Assembly: GCA_029255685.2 (NCBI GenBank)
Contig: CM055315.2
Coordinates: 70,461,681 to 70,525,680, forward strand
Direction of reading: 5' to 3'
From: Silene conica
Taxonomy: Eukaryota; Streptophyta; Magnoliopsida; Caryophyllales; Caryophyllaceae
DNA: 64,000 bases
Each line of letters starts with the position of its first letter. The stretch's first letter is position 1. The notes beneath the pieces are model-generated. The model made no database searches and was not told where the DNA came from. It worked only from the letters and a program-made list of their open reading frames with translations. This document shows positions 35,721-46,674 of the stretch, one piece after another. A program made the position numbers and the translations under genes.

Positions 35721-35810
35721 AAGACCAAACTTGCCTTGCAGTAGGGCGTTCTTCCTCATGAATATCAAATTGTGAGTTGAAAGGGCTACGGGTGTAGCTA
35801 AATGATGTGT

Positions 35811-37503
35811 ACATTTTATATAGACCTTTTAGGCCGTATAAGCACACATTTCTATGCTTATTCCGTAGTATTTTACTACAAATGTCCCCCGAATAGTCCA
35901 CTTTGGTTTGTTTAGCTATTTTGCGGATATGAGCCGGAGAAGATCATAATCAAGCCTAAAACACGTCCTCATGCATACATCGAGAGCTTTGTTTGGTCGA
36001 TCGAGAGCTTTGTTTGGTCGATCAAGAGCTTTGCTTGGTCGATCGAGAGCTCTGTTTGGTCGATCGAGAGCTCTGTTTGGTCGATCGACAGGTTTTAGTT
36101 TCTAAAGTCCTCGATCGAGAGGTTTTGGTTTCTAAAGTCCTCGATCGAGAGGTTTTTGTACTTAATCTTCTCGATCGAGAGCTTTTCATACCCATTCTTC
36201 TCGATCGAGTGGTTTTTCTTCTCGATCGAGAGCTTTTCTGACCCTTCGTGTTCACAGTAGTTATTACTTCAGTTTAGTTTTTCTCTATTTAAAAAGCTCG
36301 TTTTGAGATCATTAGGTTAAGCATTCTTACCCTAACATTAGTCTCTGCAGTCTTTTGCTCCAGTTCATTATTTTTCCAGAAATTTTGTAGCCGTGACATT
36401 TTACAATAATTTCGAGTTCTTCGTCTCTTTCGTTTTAAGGATTCGCTTCTCTTGTTCTTGCCCTTTTCTTCACTGTAATTCTTCCTTCCTTATCGCTTAT
36501 ATTCTGTTCTTATCATTAGTTTTCGTTCACTGTTTTTGTTGTCTGATTTCTGTCATATTTCGCGAGTTATACTCTTTTTTTGTATGTTTGCGCTTGTCAC
36601 TGTTATTCGTCTTTCTTCTGCCCATATTTCATACTTTCTGATTCCGTTCTTTTTCCCTTATTAATCCCTGTTATTAGTTTTAATTTATTCGTATTAAATT
36701 TCTGTTTAGAATCCATTTTTGCTTCGGTTTTGTATGCTTGTTCACGCGCCTTTGTTTCCGTTCACAAGCCTCAAAAATCGTTCCCTTATTGTTCACTATT
36801 TTCTCGCCTTACTCGTTTCCCCCATCACTGTTTTCATATCCTGATTTTATTCACTTATCGCCATGTCACATGTTAGTATAAGTTTGGTAGTCGTAATCGT
36901 TATTAATATTACCATGAGTATTAGCTAAATTATTTATATGCCGGGATGAGGGAAACTGTGTCTTATGCATGATAGGTTGTAACCGGGATGGGTAGTTTTG
37001 CGGTAGGAATTATCGTTAAGCAATTTATATGTTGTTTGGTTGAATGAGTATACGCAAGAGACCATTCGTTTAGTTAAACCCCGACCTAGACCGGAAGGTT
37101 GGAAGGGTAAGACTTGCTTAATTATAATAACTAGTTTTTGTGAGGGCGGAAGTCAAGCAGAAATGACCTTAGGGCGACTTAAGACCGGAAGGTATAGTCG
37201 GGTTAGAGACGTGACTGTAATAACCTAGCCCTTCCTACCAATAATATGACCAACCTAGTTTATACTGATAACGCTGATGACACAGTGACCCGAAATCCTA
37301 GCATAATCCTCTTTTCTGAATTTATTTTATATCTTTTTCGTTTCTTTCCGTAGTTTAGATAAAACAATTTTAAACCCCCGTTTTTGTGACATTCTGTCGG
37401 ACAAATATGAACAGGTAAATAGCAACTTAGCCTCCCTGTGGAGATCGACCCTACTTACCGCTGACTTCTGTTAGTAGTACTTAGATATTTATTTTAGGTA
37501 CTG
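35811..37503 (+). repeat. Long tandem unit 1 (about 1.7 kb)
   Basis: Starts ACATTTTATATAGACC and ends near TTAGGTACTG. Includes GATCGAGAGC-type subrepeats (35986-36240), a TATA-like CTCTATTTAAAAAG near 36284, and CTCCCTGTGGAGATCGACCC near 37432, a phrase common near the ends of plant gypsy LTRs. The unit may be an LTR of another family or a tandem duplication of 3' UTR. Lacks about 275 bp present in unit 2 (37675-37950). Confidence 0.75.
35986..36240 (+). repeat. GGTCGATCGAGAGC short tandem repeats
   Basis: About ten imperfect copies, 20-30 bp apart, of a block centred on the palindrome TCGATCGA with AGAGCTTTG or AGAGGTTTT tails. They lie just upstream of a TATA-like sequence. Confidence 0.85.
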
Positions 37504-39470
37504 ACATTTTATATAGACCTTTTAGGCCGTATTAGCACACATTTCTATGCTTATTCCGTAGTATTTTGCTACAAATGTCCCCCGAATAGTCCACTTTGGT
37601 TTGTTTTGCTATTTTGTGGATATGAGCACGAGAAGATCATAATCAAGCCTAAAACACGTCCTCATGCATACATTTAGGAGAAGAGTTGAGTCGGGGCTTG
37701 TTACTACCGTTTTTAGATGCGCATAGGAGCAATGAAGGTTTATCAAGGGAAGGAAGAACTTCAATTTGCAAGTGCCTACTTTGGAGAGCTATATCTCGAG
37801 TTCTACAACAGATAATCAGGTGATTACAATTGGAGATGAAAGCTTATCCTCTTAGCTTTCCAACGCTACCAAGAACGCTTGATTTGAGCAAGTAACGAAG
37901 AAATGACAGCCATTTGAAGTTCGGTGCGCAGTGCAGGAAATACACGCTGCTCGATCGAGAGCTTTGTTTGGTCGATCGAGAGCTTTGCTTGGTCGATCGA
38001 GAGCTCTGTTTGGTCGATCGAGAGCTCTGTTTGGTCGATCGAGAGGTTTTAGTTTCTAAAGTCCTCGATCGAGAGGTTTTGGTTTCTAAAGTCCTCGTTC
38101 GAGAGGTTTTTGTACTTAATCTTCTCGATCGAGAGCTTTTCATACCTATTCTTCTCGATCGAGTGGTTTTTCTTCTCGATCGAGATCTTTTCTGACCCTT
38201 CGTGTTCACAGTAGTTATTACTTCAGTTTTGTTTTTCTCTATTTAAAGAGGTCGTTTTGAGATCGTTAGGTTAAGCATTCTTACCCTAACATTAGTCTCT
38301 GCAGTCTTTTGCTCCAGTTCATTATATTTCCAGAAACTTTGTACCCGTCACATTTTACAAAAATTTTGAGTTCTTCGTCTCTTTCGTTTTAGGGATTCGC
38401 TTCTCTTGTTCTTGCCCTTTTCTTCACTGTAATTCTTCCTTCCTTATCGCTTATATTCTGTTCTTATCATTAGTTTTCGTTCACTGTTTTTGTTCTCTAA
38501 TTTCCGTCATATTTCGCGAGTTATACTCTTTTTTTTTATGTTTGCGCTTGTCACTGTTATTCGTTCGTCTTCTGCCCATATTTCATACTTTCCGATTCCA
38601 TTCTTTTTCCCTTATTAATCCATGTTATTAGTTTTAATTTATTCGTATTAAATTTTTGTTTACAATCCATTTTTGCTTCGGTTTTGTATGCTTGTTCACG
38701 CGCCTTTGTTTCCGTTCACAAGCCTCAAAAATCGTTCCCTTATTGTTCACTATTTTCTCGCCTTACTCGTTCCCCCATCACTCTTTTCATATCCTGATTT
38801 TATTCACTTATCGTCATGTCACATGTTAGTATAAGTTTGGTAGTCATAATCGTTATTAATATTACCATGAGTAGCTAAATTATTTATATGCCGGGATGAG
38901 GGAAACTGTGTCTTATGTATGATAGGTTGTAACCGGGATGGTTAGTTTTGCGGTAGGAATTTTCGTTAAGCAATTTATATGTTGTTTGGTTGAATGAGTA
39001 TACGCAGGAGACCATTTGTTTAGTTAAACTCCGACCTAGACCGGAAGGTTGGAAGGGTAAGACTTGCTTAATTATAATAACTAGTTTCTGTGAGGGCGGA
39101 AGTCAAGCAGAAATGACCTTAGGGCGACTTAAGACCGGAAGGTATAGTCGGGTTAGAGACGTGACTGTAATAAGCTAGCCGTTCCTACCAATAATCTGAC
39201 CAACCTAGTTTATACCGATAATGCTGATGACACAGTGACCCGAAGTCCTAGCATATTCCTGTTTTCTGAATTTATTTTATATCTTTTTCGTTTCTTTCCG
39301 TAGTTTAGATAAAACAATTTTAAACCCCCGTTTTTGTGACATTCAGACGGACAAATTTGAACAGGTAAATAGCAACTTAGCCTCCCTGTGGAGATCGACC
39401 CTACTCACCGCTGACTTCTATTAGTAGTACTTAGGTTTTTATTTTTGGTACTGAAACGACGGTATCACTA
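37504..39470 (+). repeat. Long tandem unit 2 (about 1.95 kb)
   Basis: Same order as unit 1, with an extra segment (37675-37950) before the GATCGAG subrepeats (37950-38190). Ends TTTTTGGTACTGAAACGACGGTATCA, a typical Athila-group LTR end. Divergence from unit 1 is low, judged by eye. Confidence 0.75.
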
Positions 39471-39570
39471 AACCCGATTCGGCTTCTAGTTGGCTTAGTT
39501 AGTTTGTCTCTTGTTTTCAAATAAGGGTTATATAACTTCTTGATCTCTTACTCGAGGACGAGTAAGGTTT

Positions 39571-39585
39571 AAGTGTAGGGAATTC
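39571..39585 (+). promoter_or_regulatory. Polypurine tract of the Athila-like element
   Basis: AAGTGTAGGGAATTC directly before the LTR start TGATGAG at 39586, preceded by the lineage-typical TCGAGGACGAG. Confidence 0.75.
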
Positions 39586-39807
39586 TGATGAGCTATATTT
39601 GGTCATAATTTTTATTATCTTTTCTTCATTTTTGGTCCCGTTTCGACCTCGTTTTGCGTGCCTTTGCTCTATTTTATGCCCGTTTTCTCGACTAGTCCTA
39701 TTTGGTTCCCATGTTGTAGGTATTGTGGCGGGAGCGAAGAAACGGGAGCGAACGAGACGATTTTGGAGCGAAATATGAAGAAATGATTGAGGAAAGGCTC
39801 CAGGTCC

Positions 39808-40145
39808 TCTCAGCCGGTCCCAGACCGGCAGCCGGTGGGCCGGCTGGGAGGCTTGACTTGACTTGACTTTTGAGGAAAATTGGCAAAATGTTACATGGAT
39901 TTTACATCTGCTTCTTAACCGGTGACCGACCGGCAGCCAGGCGGTCAGCTGATAGTCATGCCTTACTTCAAATTCGTGCAAAAAGTCAGAAGTTTACAAA
40001 AGGGCTCCCAGCCGGTAGCCAACCGGCAGCCGGCCCACCGGCTGGTTGTACCTGTGTATGTTGAAGAAAAGAAGGAAAAAGTCAGAAGTCCGTGTTTTGA
40101 CTCTTAGCCGGTCACAGACCGGCAGCCGGTTGACCGGCTGAGAGT
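39808..40145 (+). repeat. CCGGC blocks in the Athila-like LTR
   Basis: Four copies (about 39808, 39917, 40008, 40104) of CAGCCGGT-n-GACCGGCAGCCGGT-n-CCGGCTGGGAG, spaced near 95 bp, matching the array at 2825-3352 in core and spacing. Confidence 0.88.
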
Positions 40146-40167
40146 CAAACTTCAGATTTTCGCACAC

Positions 40168-40177
40168 TATATATACC
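40168..40177 (+). promoter_or_regulatory. TATA box of the Athila-like LTR
   Basis: CTATATATAC about 25 bp after the last CCGGC block, placing transcription start near 40200. Confidence 0.6.
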
Positions 40178-41195
40178 CGCCCTTAGTCTATTTTCATTTA
40201 CGCAACTTTAAGATATTTTCACGCATTCTTAGGGTTTTGTTACTGTTTCATTGCTTACTCTTTTACATTAAAAACTCTCCTAAAAACCTTAATCTTTTCT
40301 TAATCTTATAGTTCATTAGAATCTTTCCTTAGTCATTTCCTAGTTGTCCTTCTTAGAATTTGTTCTAGGGCTTTTTTTTGTTGTATTTGGGAGGATTCGA
40401 GAAGATCTTCCATTTGTAATCAAAGTCCATGCCTTTATGCAATTAGTTGGTACAATCTTCTTCTTCTTTACTTAGTTAATACATTTACTTTAAGTTTCTT
40501 TTATTCAATTGTTTACCTTTGTTGATTCATTATGTTTAGCACTTGTTTATCATTCATCCATATGTTTTTCTTAGCCATGAGTGAGTAGACTTATACCTAG
40601 GGTTAGGGGGGAACTTTGGTGTTGGTAGATGATAATATCATGCTAGTTTATAGATTAGTTGTTCTTGAGTAAAGGGTTTTCCTCTTATTGCATACTAAGT
40701 GTTTGATGATTTGCTTCAACGAAAGTTGGGTTTTGATTTTAGCGTGACTTGCCTTTAGCGACGGTTGAGGGTTTGTCTTGGTATGTTTTAGGGTTGGTTG
40801 TGTGTATTTGTAGCGAAAGCTAGGGTATTCCGACCTAGGTTTAGTCGACTCGAGAGAAGAGACTTACCGATACCCTTTTGTTTGAGACCATCTAGTTGAT
40901 TTTCTAGTATGTTCATCTACCCATCTTAGTGACCCCAGACACCCTAGTTTACCTTTAATCGAATTCACATCTTAGCTTTTTCATTTGCTCATTAGTTGTT
41001 TATTGTTTCACAAAACCTATTACCCCGACTTAGACTTAGACTAGAACATAACTAAGCAATTATCCCCACCATCCTTGCGAACGATAACCCTTTCATACTA
41101 CTTTATATCGTGTTTTATAAATCTTGTTTGATACCGGTAGTGACGGCAAAAACCGGTCATCAGTAGTTCTTTTTTTTTCAATAATCAATCATCAA

Positions 41196-42118
41196 TGGCT
41201 AATAACACTCCACCACTCACAAATGCATCATGGCTTCGATCCTTCATGGATTGATGCAAGCTTGAGAAGCATGGCGCCAATTTTAAGGCCGGATTGGGAC
41301 GCCCAATTGGTTTTGGTCGCGGAAGCTGACGATAAGACTCGTACCTTACCATCGCCGCTCCTCCCACTCCCGTCGCTCGTGCATCGGAGGCGACTCATGA
41401 GGCCTATGAGACCTACATGAAAGAGTCACATGCTCTTAAGAACGTGCTTATATTCTCAATGGAGCCGGATCTCCAAAGGAGAATGATTAAGCTAGCCACG
41501 GCTAATGAGATTTTTACTAGAGTTGCGACCATGTTTTCGCAAGCTCCTAGGGTAATCCAATATGAGGCGGCCTTCGCCTTCTTTGATTTGACCTTAAAGG
41601 AAGGTCAAAGGATTAGTCCTCATGTGCTCAAAATGGTTGAGCTAGCCGAAACCTTGAAGATTTAAGGGGTGAATGTTCCCGACTCCCTTATTGTTGACAA
41701 AATTCTTCACTCCCTAAACAAAGTGAAATCGTATGTTCAGTTCCGGGTGAACTTTAACATGCGTAATCAAGAAAGCTCTTTGGACGAATTGCATAAGATG
41801 CAAATCCAAGCGGAAAGGGATATGGGACTTAATGAGAGTTCCACGACGGATGTGCTCAACATCGAGAAGAAAAAAAAGGGAAAGTTTAAGTGGAAGGCTA
41901 ACAAGGGTAAAATTGTCAAAGCCTTCAAGCCCACATCTCCTAAGGAGAAGACCTTTTCGAAAGGTGCTTCTTCGTCGTCTGCAAAGGTTGAAGACAAGTG
42001 CCATTATTGCACTAAGATGGGGCATTGGAAGCGAAATTGCCCAGAGTATCTCAATGACCTCAAAGTCGGAAGGGTTCTTGCAGTAGGTATTAATTCTCGA
42101 CTAATTCATGTTATTTAA
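41196..42118 (+). pseudogene. Copia gag (Tork/Tto1-like), frameshifted near its start
   Basis: ATG at 41196 (MANNTPPLTNASWLRSFMD) is followed by a stop and two frame changes before 41417. From there blocks read AYETYMKESHALKNVLIFSME, LQRRMIKLATANEIFTRV, ISPHVLKMVELAETLKI, then a TAA at about 41663. The rest (41669-42118) reads LIVDKILHSLNKVKSYVQF, a basic Lys-rich tract and a complete zinc knuckle CHYCTKMGHWKRNC. Gag packages element RNA. A GTAGGTATTAATT...TTTTTAAAG stretch (about 42083-42176) followed by a basic open tail to 42224 could be an intron with a last exon. Confidence 0.8.
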
Positions 42119-42224
42119 TCAATTTTGTATGTTGATACAAGTTATTGATTCTCACCCATTTATAAATTGTTTTTAAAGGGGCTCCTACCAAAGATAAGGG
42201 CAAGGAGAAGGAGAAAGAAGCTTG

Positions 42225-44588
42225 AAGTTCCTTCCATGGATGGCTAGGGTAGCATCCGAAGATTGAAGAAATGAAGAACATGGCTCTAATTTTTCATTTT
42301 GATGTCTTCTTTCATTTTGCATTTTAATTTTAAGAACATTTTACTTCTTGTATGACAAGAATCTTGTTAAACAATGGTTGTAATATTGGTGACTTGGTTT
42401 TCAACCCAAGTCATCTATTTTGTTCTTAATCAATATTTTGTTTTAAAATGCTTTGTGTGATACATAAGATGAGTTGATACAATTTTCATAGATCGTAATA
42501 AAGTACCTTGAATAGTTCACCGTACGCTAGACATGATAGGATCATGATAAAGTAATTTGATTTACTTAAAACGAGAATTACACCCCGTGAAATACTTCAA
42601 ACTCAAATATGAGAACATTAGTTCATTATAAGATGATCACCTTAAATGAATGAGAGTACTAATGTCTCACTACTCATATAATCTTTTGTCCAAAACATTG
42701 TTAACGGGCGAAAATGCTATCCTTCTTAAAATAACGGTTATTTTAAAGGATAGAGTGGAAAAAATTCTACGCCCGCAAACCAATGAGATAAATATAGGAT
42801 CTTAGTGAAGAGTCCTATAAGGAGTCCTTAAGAAGAACCCTAAGAGATTGGATAGAAGAAACTACGAGAGGACACAGAAGAACCTACGCAAGGACACAAA
42901 AGGAAATGTTCTTTATGTCATTAGTTTCTATAGAGGATCAAGGGAACCGCGTGTATTAACGGAAGGAAATTGTTTTCGTGATGTTAATGTTTCTGTTTTT
43001 ATGAGATAATAGAGGAGAAATCGTCTCCCACCCTCTTGATAATAGTAGTTCTTATTCTAAAGGAACATAGAGGAGAAATCATGTCCCGTTGCTTTCCAAG
43101 GGAACAAGGACGAAAAATGAAATGTTCATAATGAGTTGAGAAGATGTTTGAGTTTTTGCTTAAACACTATGAAAATAGTGGGAGATATTCAACTATAAAG
43201 ATAGTGATACGAAATTCAGTGGGAGAAAAGTTATTAAGAAAATTGAATCTACCATTAAGAGAGAATGGTGATTCTTTAAATGTAAAGAATAAAAGGTTTT
43301 CAATTCAAGATGAATAAATATTTAAGAACATCATAGGGTGATGGGCAATCATAATTGAGTTTATTATATGATAATAGAACGTCACCTGTTGATTTACAAG
43401 GTTAGGATAATTGTTCATGTTGATGAATATTGAATCTCCAAGATATGAAAATGTTAATTCATATGACCTTGATTAAAATGCCAAGATGTTGAAACAAAAC
43501 CTTATCTCGATATAAGTTGCTCAAGGAGAACTAGTGGAGCGAATCTAGGTAAACTACAATATGAATTCTAGTACGGTGTGACTGTGTTCGTAAGAACAAC
43601 ATGTCACGAGTTTTAAGAAAACAGTGGGAGCTTCCTTCAAGTAAGGAGACTCGATTCTAGTATGAGGACTAGAAATGTACTTGAATAAGATCATATTATA
43701 CGAGATAATATGAGTCAGAAGGAAACCGAAATTTGTAGGTTTAAAAGATGTGAATAAATGGTGTATTCACATAGCAAACCATTAATACAAATCAATGTAT
43801 GAGCATCAAAGATTGTTTATGTGGAGCAATTCGTATTGACTGTTCGCACATGACGATCACTCTTATCGTTTGAGTTATTATTAACTCACAATTTATATAT
43901 ATACTTTGTCAAATCCAAATGGGTTGTAAGAGACAATGTTGAACCCCATAAGTGAACTTGATTAACTTAGTATAGCCCATCGTCCCTTGTATGAGGTGAC
44001 GTCTCGAAGCGACTAGAGTGTGAGGCGATTGATGTCAAGTTCAAATGTCATAGAGTCATATGGGATGACAAGTCGATCACATAGGCAGACTGCAAGAGGC
44101 ACTTTGTCGGGCAACATGTGACCGCTTATAGAGTTCTGGAAATTTTATAATTAGCCTGGTCGTGGCGAGAGCTACTATATTATTCACATGAGTCGATTCT
44201 TAGACTAGAGACTGTTCGTCCAAGGTGGCACAGTTTTCATATTGACTTTGATTTTTGCTCTACGATCATCCGTTAAAGGGGGTCAAATGGGCATCTTTTG
44301 GGTCATGATGGACTGTGTTAGTCGAAGGGAACAGTAGTTTAGGAATTATCCAGTCCTCATAAGGGTTATCTTAAATCTCAGGGCCACTCGAGGAGAAGTT
44401 TAACTGAAAATGCGTTGCCACGCTCGAAAGGTATTTATGGTAGATAATTCTGGTCAAAGCAGTTAAATCTCCAGACCGAGAAAATCGCTCAAGATATGAA
44501 CAAATGCAAGTACGACCTGGAAAACACCTTGCATTGAGTGGGAGATGATGCAATAGGACAAGGGAATCGGTGACGCACACTTGTCGAG
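42225..44588 (+). other. Non-coding interior and 3' UTR of the gag-only copia
   Basis: No pol-like frame. A perfect inverted repeat CTATCCTTCTTAAAATAACG / CGTTATTTTAAAGGATAG lies at about 42718-42752 and would form a stable hairpin. Blocks after 44370 (CAGGGCCACTCGAGGAG, CATTGAGTGGGAG) are conserved with the nested copia. Confidence 0.6.
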
Positions 44589-44602
44589 GACAAGTGGGAG
44601 AT

Positions 44603-45832
44603 TGTTGGGAAATGTGTCCTCAACAATAGTGCGATCACGTCAATGATAATAATCATGGTCAAAATATTATGATAAGAATATGCAAGGGATGATCCGATAT
44701 TTTATATAGTCAACTGACCAACATTAATCGGTAATGATTGGCTGACTAGAGTTTGACATTACTGTCGTATGACGGTGGTGGTCAGTTGATCCCTTTAGGT
44801 CACACCTATACGACAGACCCCTTAAATGATATATTGATCAATTGTATATGATACGAATTGATAGAATTCCTTAAAACCGTATATCGAGAAATCAGAGGTT
44901 GAATCTTAACGTAAGATTTATATTTGAAATTGAAATGTGTCGATTGTCAAATATTAATTGATATTTTCGAAATATCGAAATTAGAATATGAATGGTTCGT
45001 GGTTATAACAAACGTTGTATATCGTATTGACGATTATTATATTAACCATATATTGGGACGGTAATTACGAATTACTAAAGTAATTTTTTAAATATGATTT
45101 AACTAATTTAGAAATATTATTTATGTGATAAATATATTTTAAATTAATACAATTTAATTATGTCACATAAGATGTTACATATTGCACAAATTGTACAAAT
45201 TACATTTGTAAAATGTTACAATGTTAGCCATATAAGTGGGCATTGTAAGGTAATATTATGTGATAATTTTATATTATAATTATAATGATTATGTTAAGTT
45301 TTGATATGACTTAACACTTATCACATGGGTAAGAACAAAAGGAACACATCTTTTCCCCATAAACCCCATGCACACGGTTCACTCACCCCACCCCAACTCT
45401 AAATATATGTGATGCTCAAACACATTCATATCTAACCCTAATGCAAATTTATTCTTCTAGTAAGAAATAAAATACAAAACCTCTAAAATATTATTACATA
45501 ATATTTGTTTAACTATAATAGTTATAGTAATCATTTTAGTAAACTAATTAGATTAGTTCTCGGTTTTAAGATAACCGAATTCCGTCACCTAACTCGTGTT
45601 CGAATCTCGGTTCTTTAAGGGTAGGTCTTGGGTGCAATTTGAAGGAGGCAATCTACGTTGGTTGCTCCATGGAGGATCGTCCTTTGCATATTTGGACCGA
45701 TTGTAAGAACTCTTGTGTTCGTTTTTCCGCATTTATTTATTTGCATGCATAAAGATCTAGTAAATTAATGAGTTATTTTTATATAGTTATATATTATTAG
45801 TAAGACTAATAATTATGGTTAAGTTAGTATGA
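44603..45832 (+). repeat. 3' LTR of the gag-only copia, right end not seen
   Basis: Starts TGTTGGGAAATGTGTCCTC after the polypurine tract. Internal blocks (CAGTTGATCC, TCACACCTATA) match the nested copia LTR in reverse orientation. No CA end with a matching flank was found before the gag fragment at 45833, so it is probably truncated. Confidence 0.6.
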
Positions 45833-46304
45833 CTAAATCACCATCAGATAGTCCCGATACCATCTGAAGCACAAGTCAAGTATCGGAGACGGGGGAGCCA
45901 ACGTTCTTGAGTTTATCAGCAAGACTCTTTAAACGTTGACAGTAGGCCGAGACAGGCGCGAAGTCTTCCATCATAGTGTGAGAAAATTATTGCTCGAGAG
46001 TGATAGCCCTCGAATGTTGATTATTTTGAAAAATATCGCGAATGCGATTCCAACACTCCATGGCTGTGGAGTCTTCTTCAACCACCGTTTGCAACAAGTC
46101 GTCAGAGAGTGTTGCATAGATCCATTAGAGAAGAGTGGCATCTATCGTTTCCCATAATTCCCCGTCTTCCTCAGTTACCGGCTTCTTGCCTTTTCCTTTC
46201 GGATCAATGATGTGATCCAAAACCCGATTAGCTTTCGCATAATTGGTGAAGAGAGACCCAAAGACGATATTTGTCATTATCGACATCAAGAACGACGGAG
46301 ACAT
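45833..46304 (-). pseudogene. Copia gag fragment (UBN2 type)
   Basis: ATG at 46304 (minus). Blocks: NYAKANRVLDHIID, LWETIDATLL-stop-WIYATLSDDLLQTVV, TAMECWNRIRDIF, then LSSNNF and [19 protein letters not shown] remnants in shifted frames. The gag ends abruptly at 45833, joined to the neighbouring LTR; everything downstream is missing. Confidence 0.75.
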
Positions 46305-46480
46305 GGTTTTTGATATTTCTTACTGCAAAATACCGAAGGGGGAGAAGGAGAATTGGTTTTTGTTTGTTCTGGAATGATCATAGTGATTAGGAAAAGAGAT
46401 TGGATTCAAGAGTATGAAAAGAAAAGAAAGATCAAATGTGGAACCAGTAGATCGTAAATTGACCTAGGCAAATGATACCA

Positions 46481-46674
46481 TGAAAGATGATAATATTGTG
46501 CTTAATCTGATCTTCTCAACGCAATTACGTTGGATTATATACAACTTAGGAGACTTAACTTCCCTGATTACAAGGATACATATCTAAATATGCCTAATAT
46601 AATGACTACAAAATAGGAATGCAAATATATACACTTTGACTAAATATTAACAAGAATAATTACGTATTCTAACA
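46481..46674 (-). repeat. Short copia LTR (5' LTR of the gag fragment)
   Basis: 194 bp. On the minus strand it starts TGTTAGAATACG and ends CATCTTTCA, followed at once by TGGTATCATTTG, a primer-binding site. No partner LTR in the window. Confidence 0.7.

Larger units (their letters stand above)
35726..39570 (+). other. 3' untranslated region of the Athila-like element (right half)
   Basis: Mostly occupied by two long tandem units (35811-37503 and 37504-39470) and followed by a short stretch ending in TCGAGGACGAG and the polypurine tract. The RS-like and Leu/Val-Asp-Arg-rich open frames in the GATCGAG repeats are incidental. Confidence 0.55.
39586..41162 (+). repeat. LTR of the Athila-like element
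   Basis: 1,577 bp with inverted ends TGATGA...TCATCA. Contains four CCGGC blocks (39808-40145), a TATA box CTATATATAC at 40168, and a transcribed-type leader after it. Its partner LTR is outside the window to the left, so the candidate target duplication GTAGT (41163-41167) cannot be confirmed. It lies inside a copia element whose gag begins at 41196. Confidence 0.8.
41163..45832 (+). mobile_element. Gag-only copia relative (truncated)
   Basis: Plus-strand element with a short leader (41163-41195), gag (41196-42118), about 2.4 kb without pol, a polypurine tract (GACAAGTGGGAGAT, 44589-44602) and a 3' LTR starting TGTTGGGAAATG at 44603. The 3' untranslated region shares ordered blocks with the nested copia at 18276-34829. 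Its left part was cut off by the Athila-like LTR and lies outside the window. No protease, integrase or reverse transcriptase motif is found. The LTR end is not visible before the next copia fragment. Confidence 0.7.

Noticed and set aside
36022..36255. Ser/Arg-rich (RS-like) protein on the minus strand, also 37844-38209
   Set aside because: Translation of GATCGAG subrepeats; no start context, no conserved domain, frame broken between the two units.
41163..41167. GTAGT as a confirmed target duplication of the Athila-like element
   Set aside because: The left flank of that element is outside the window, so it cannot be verified.
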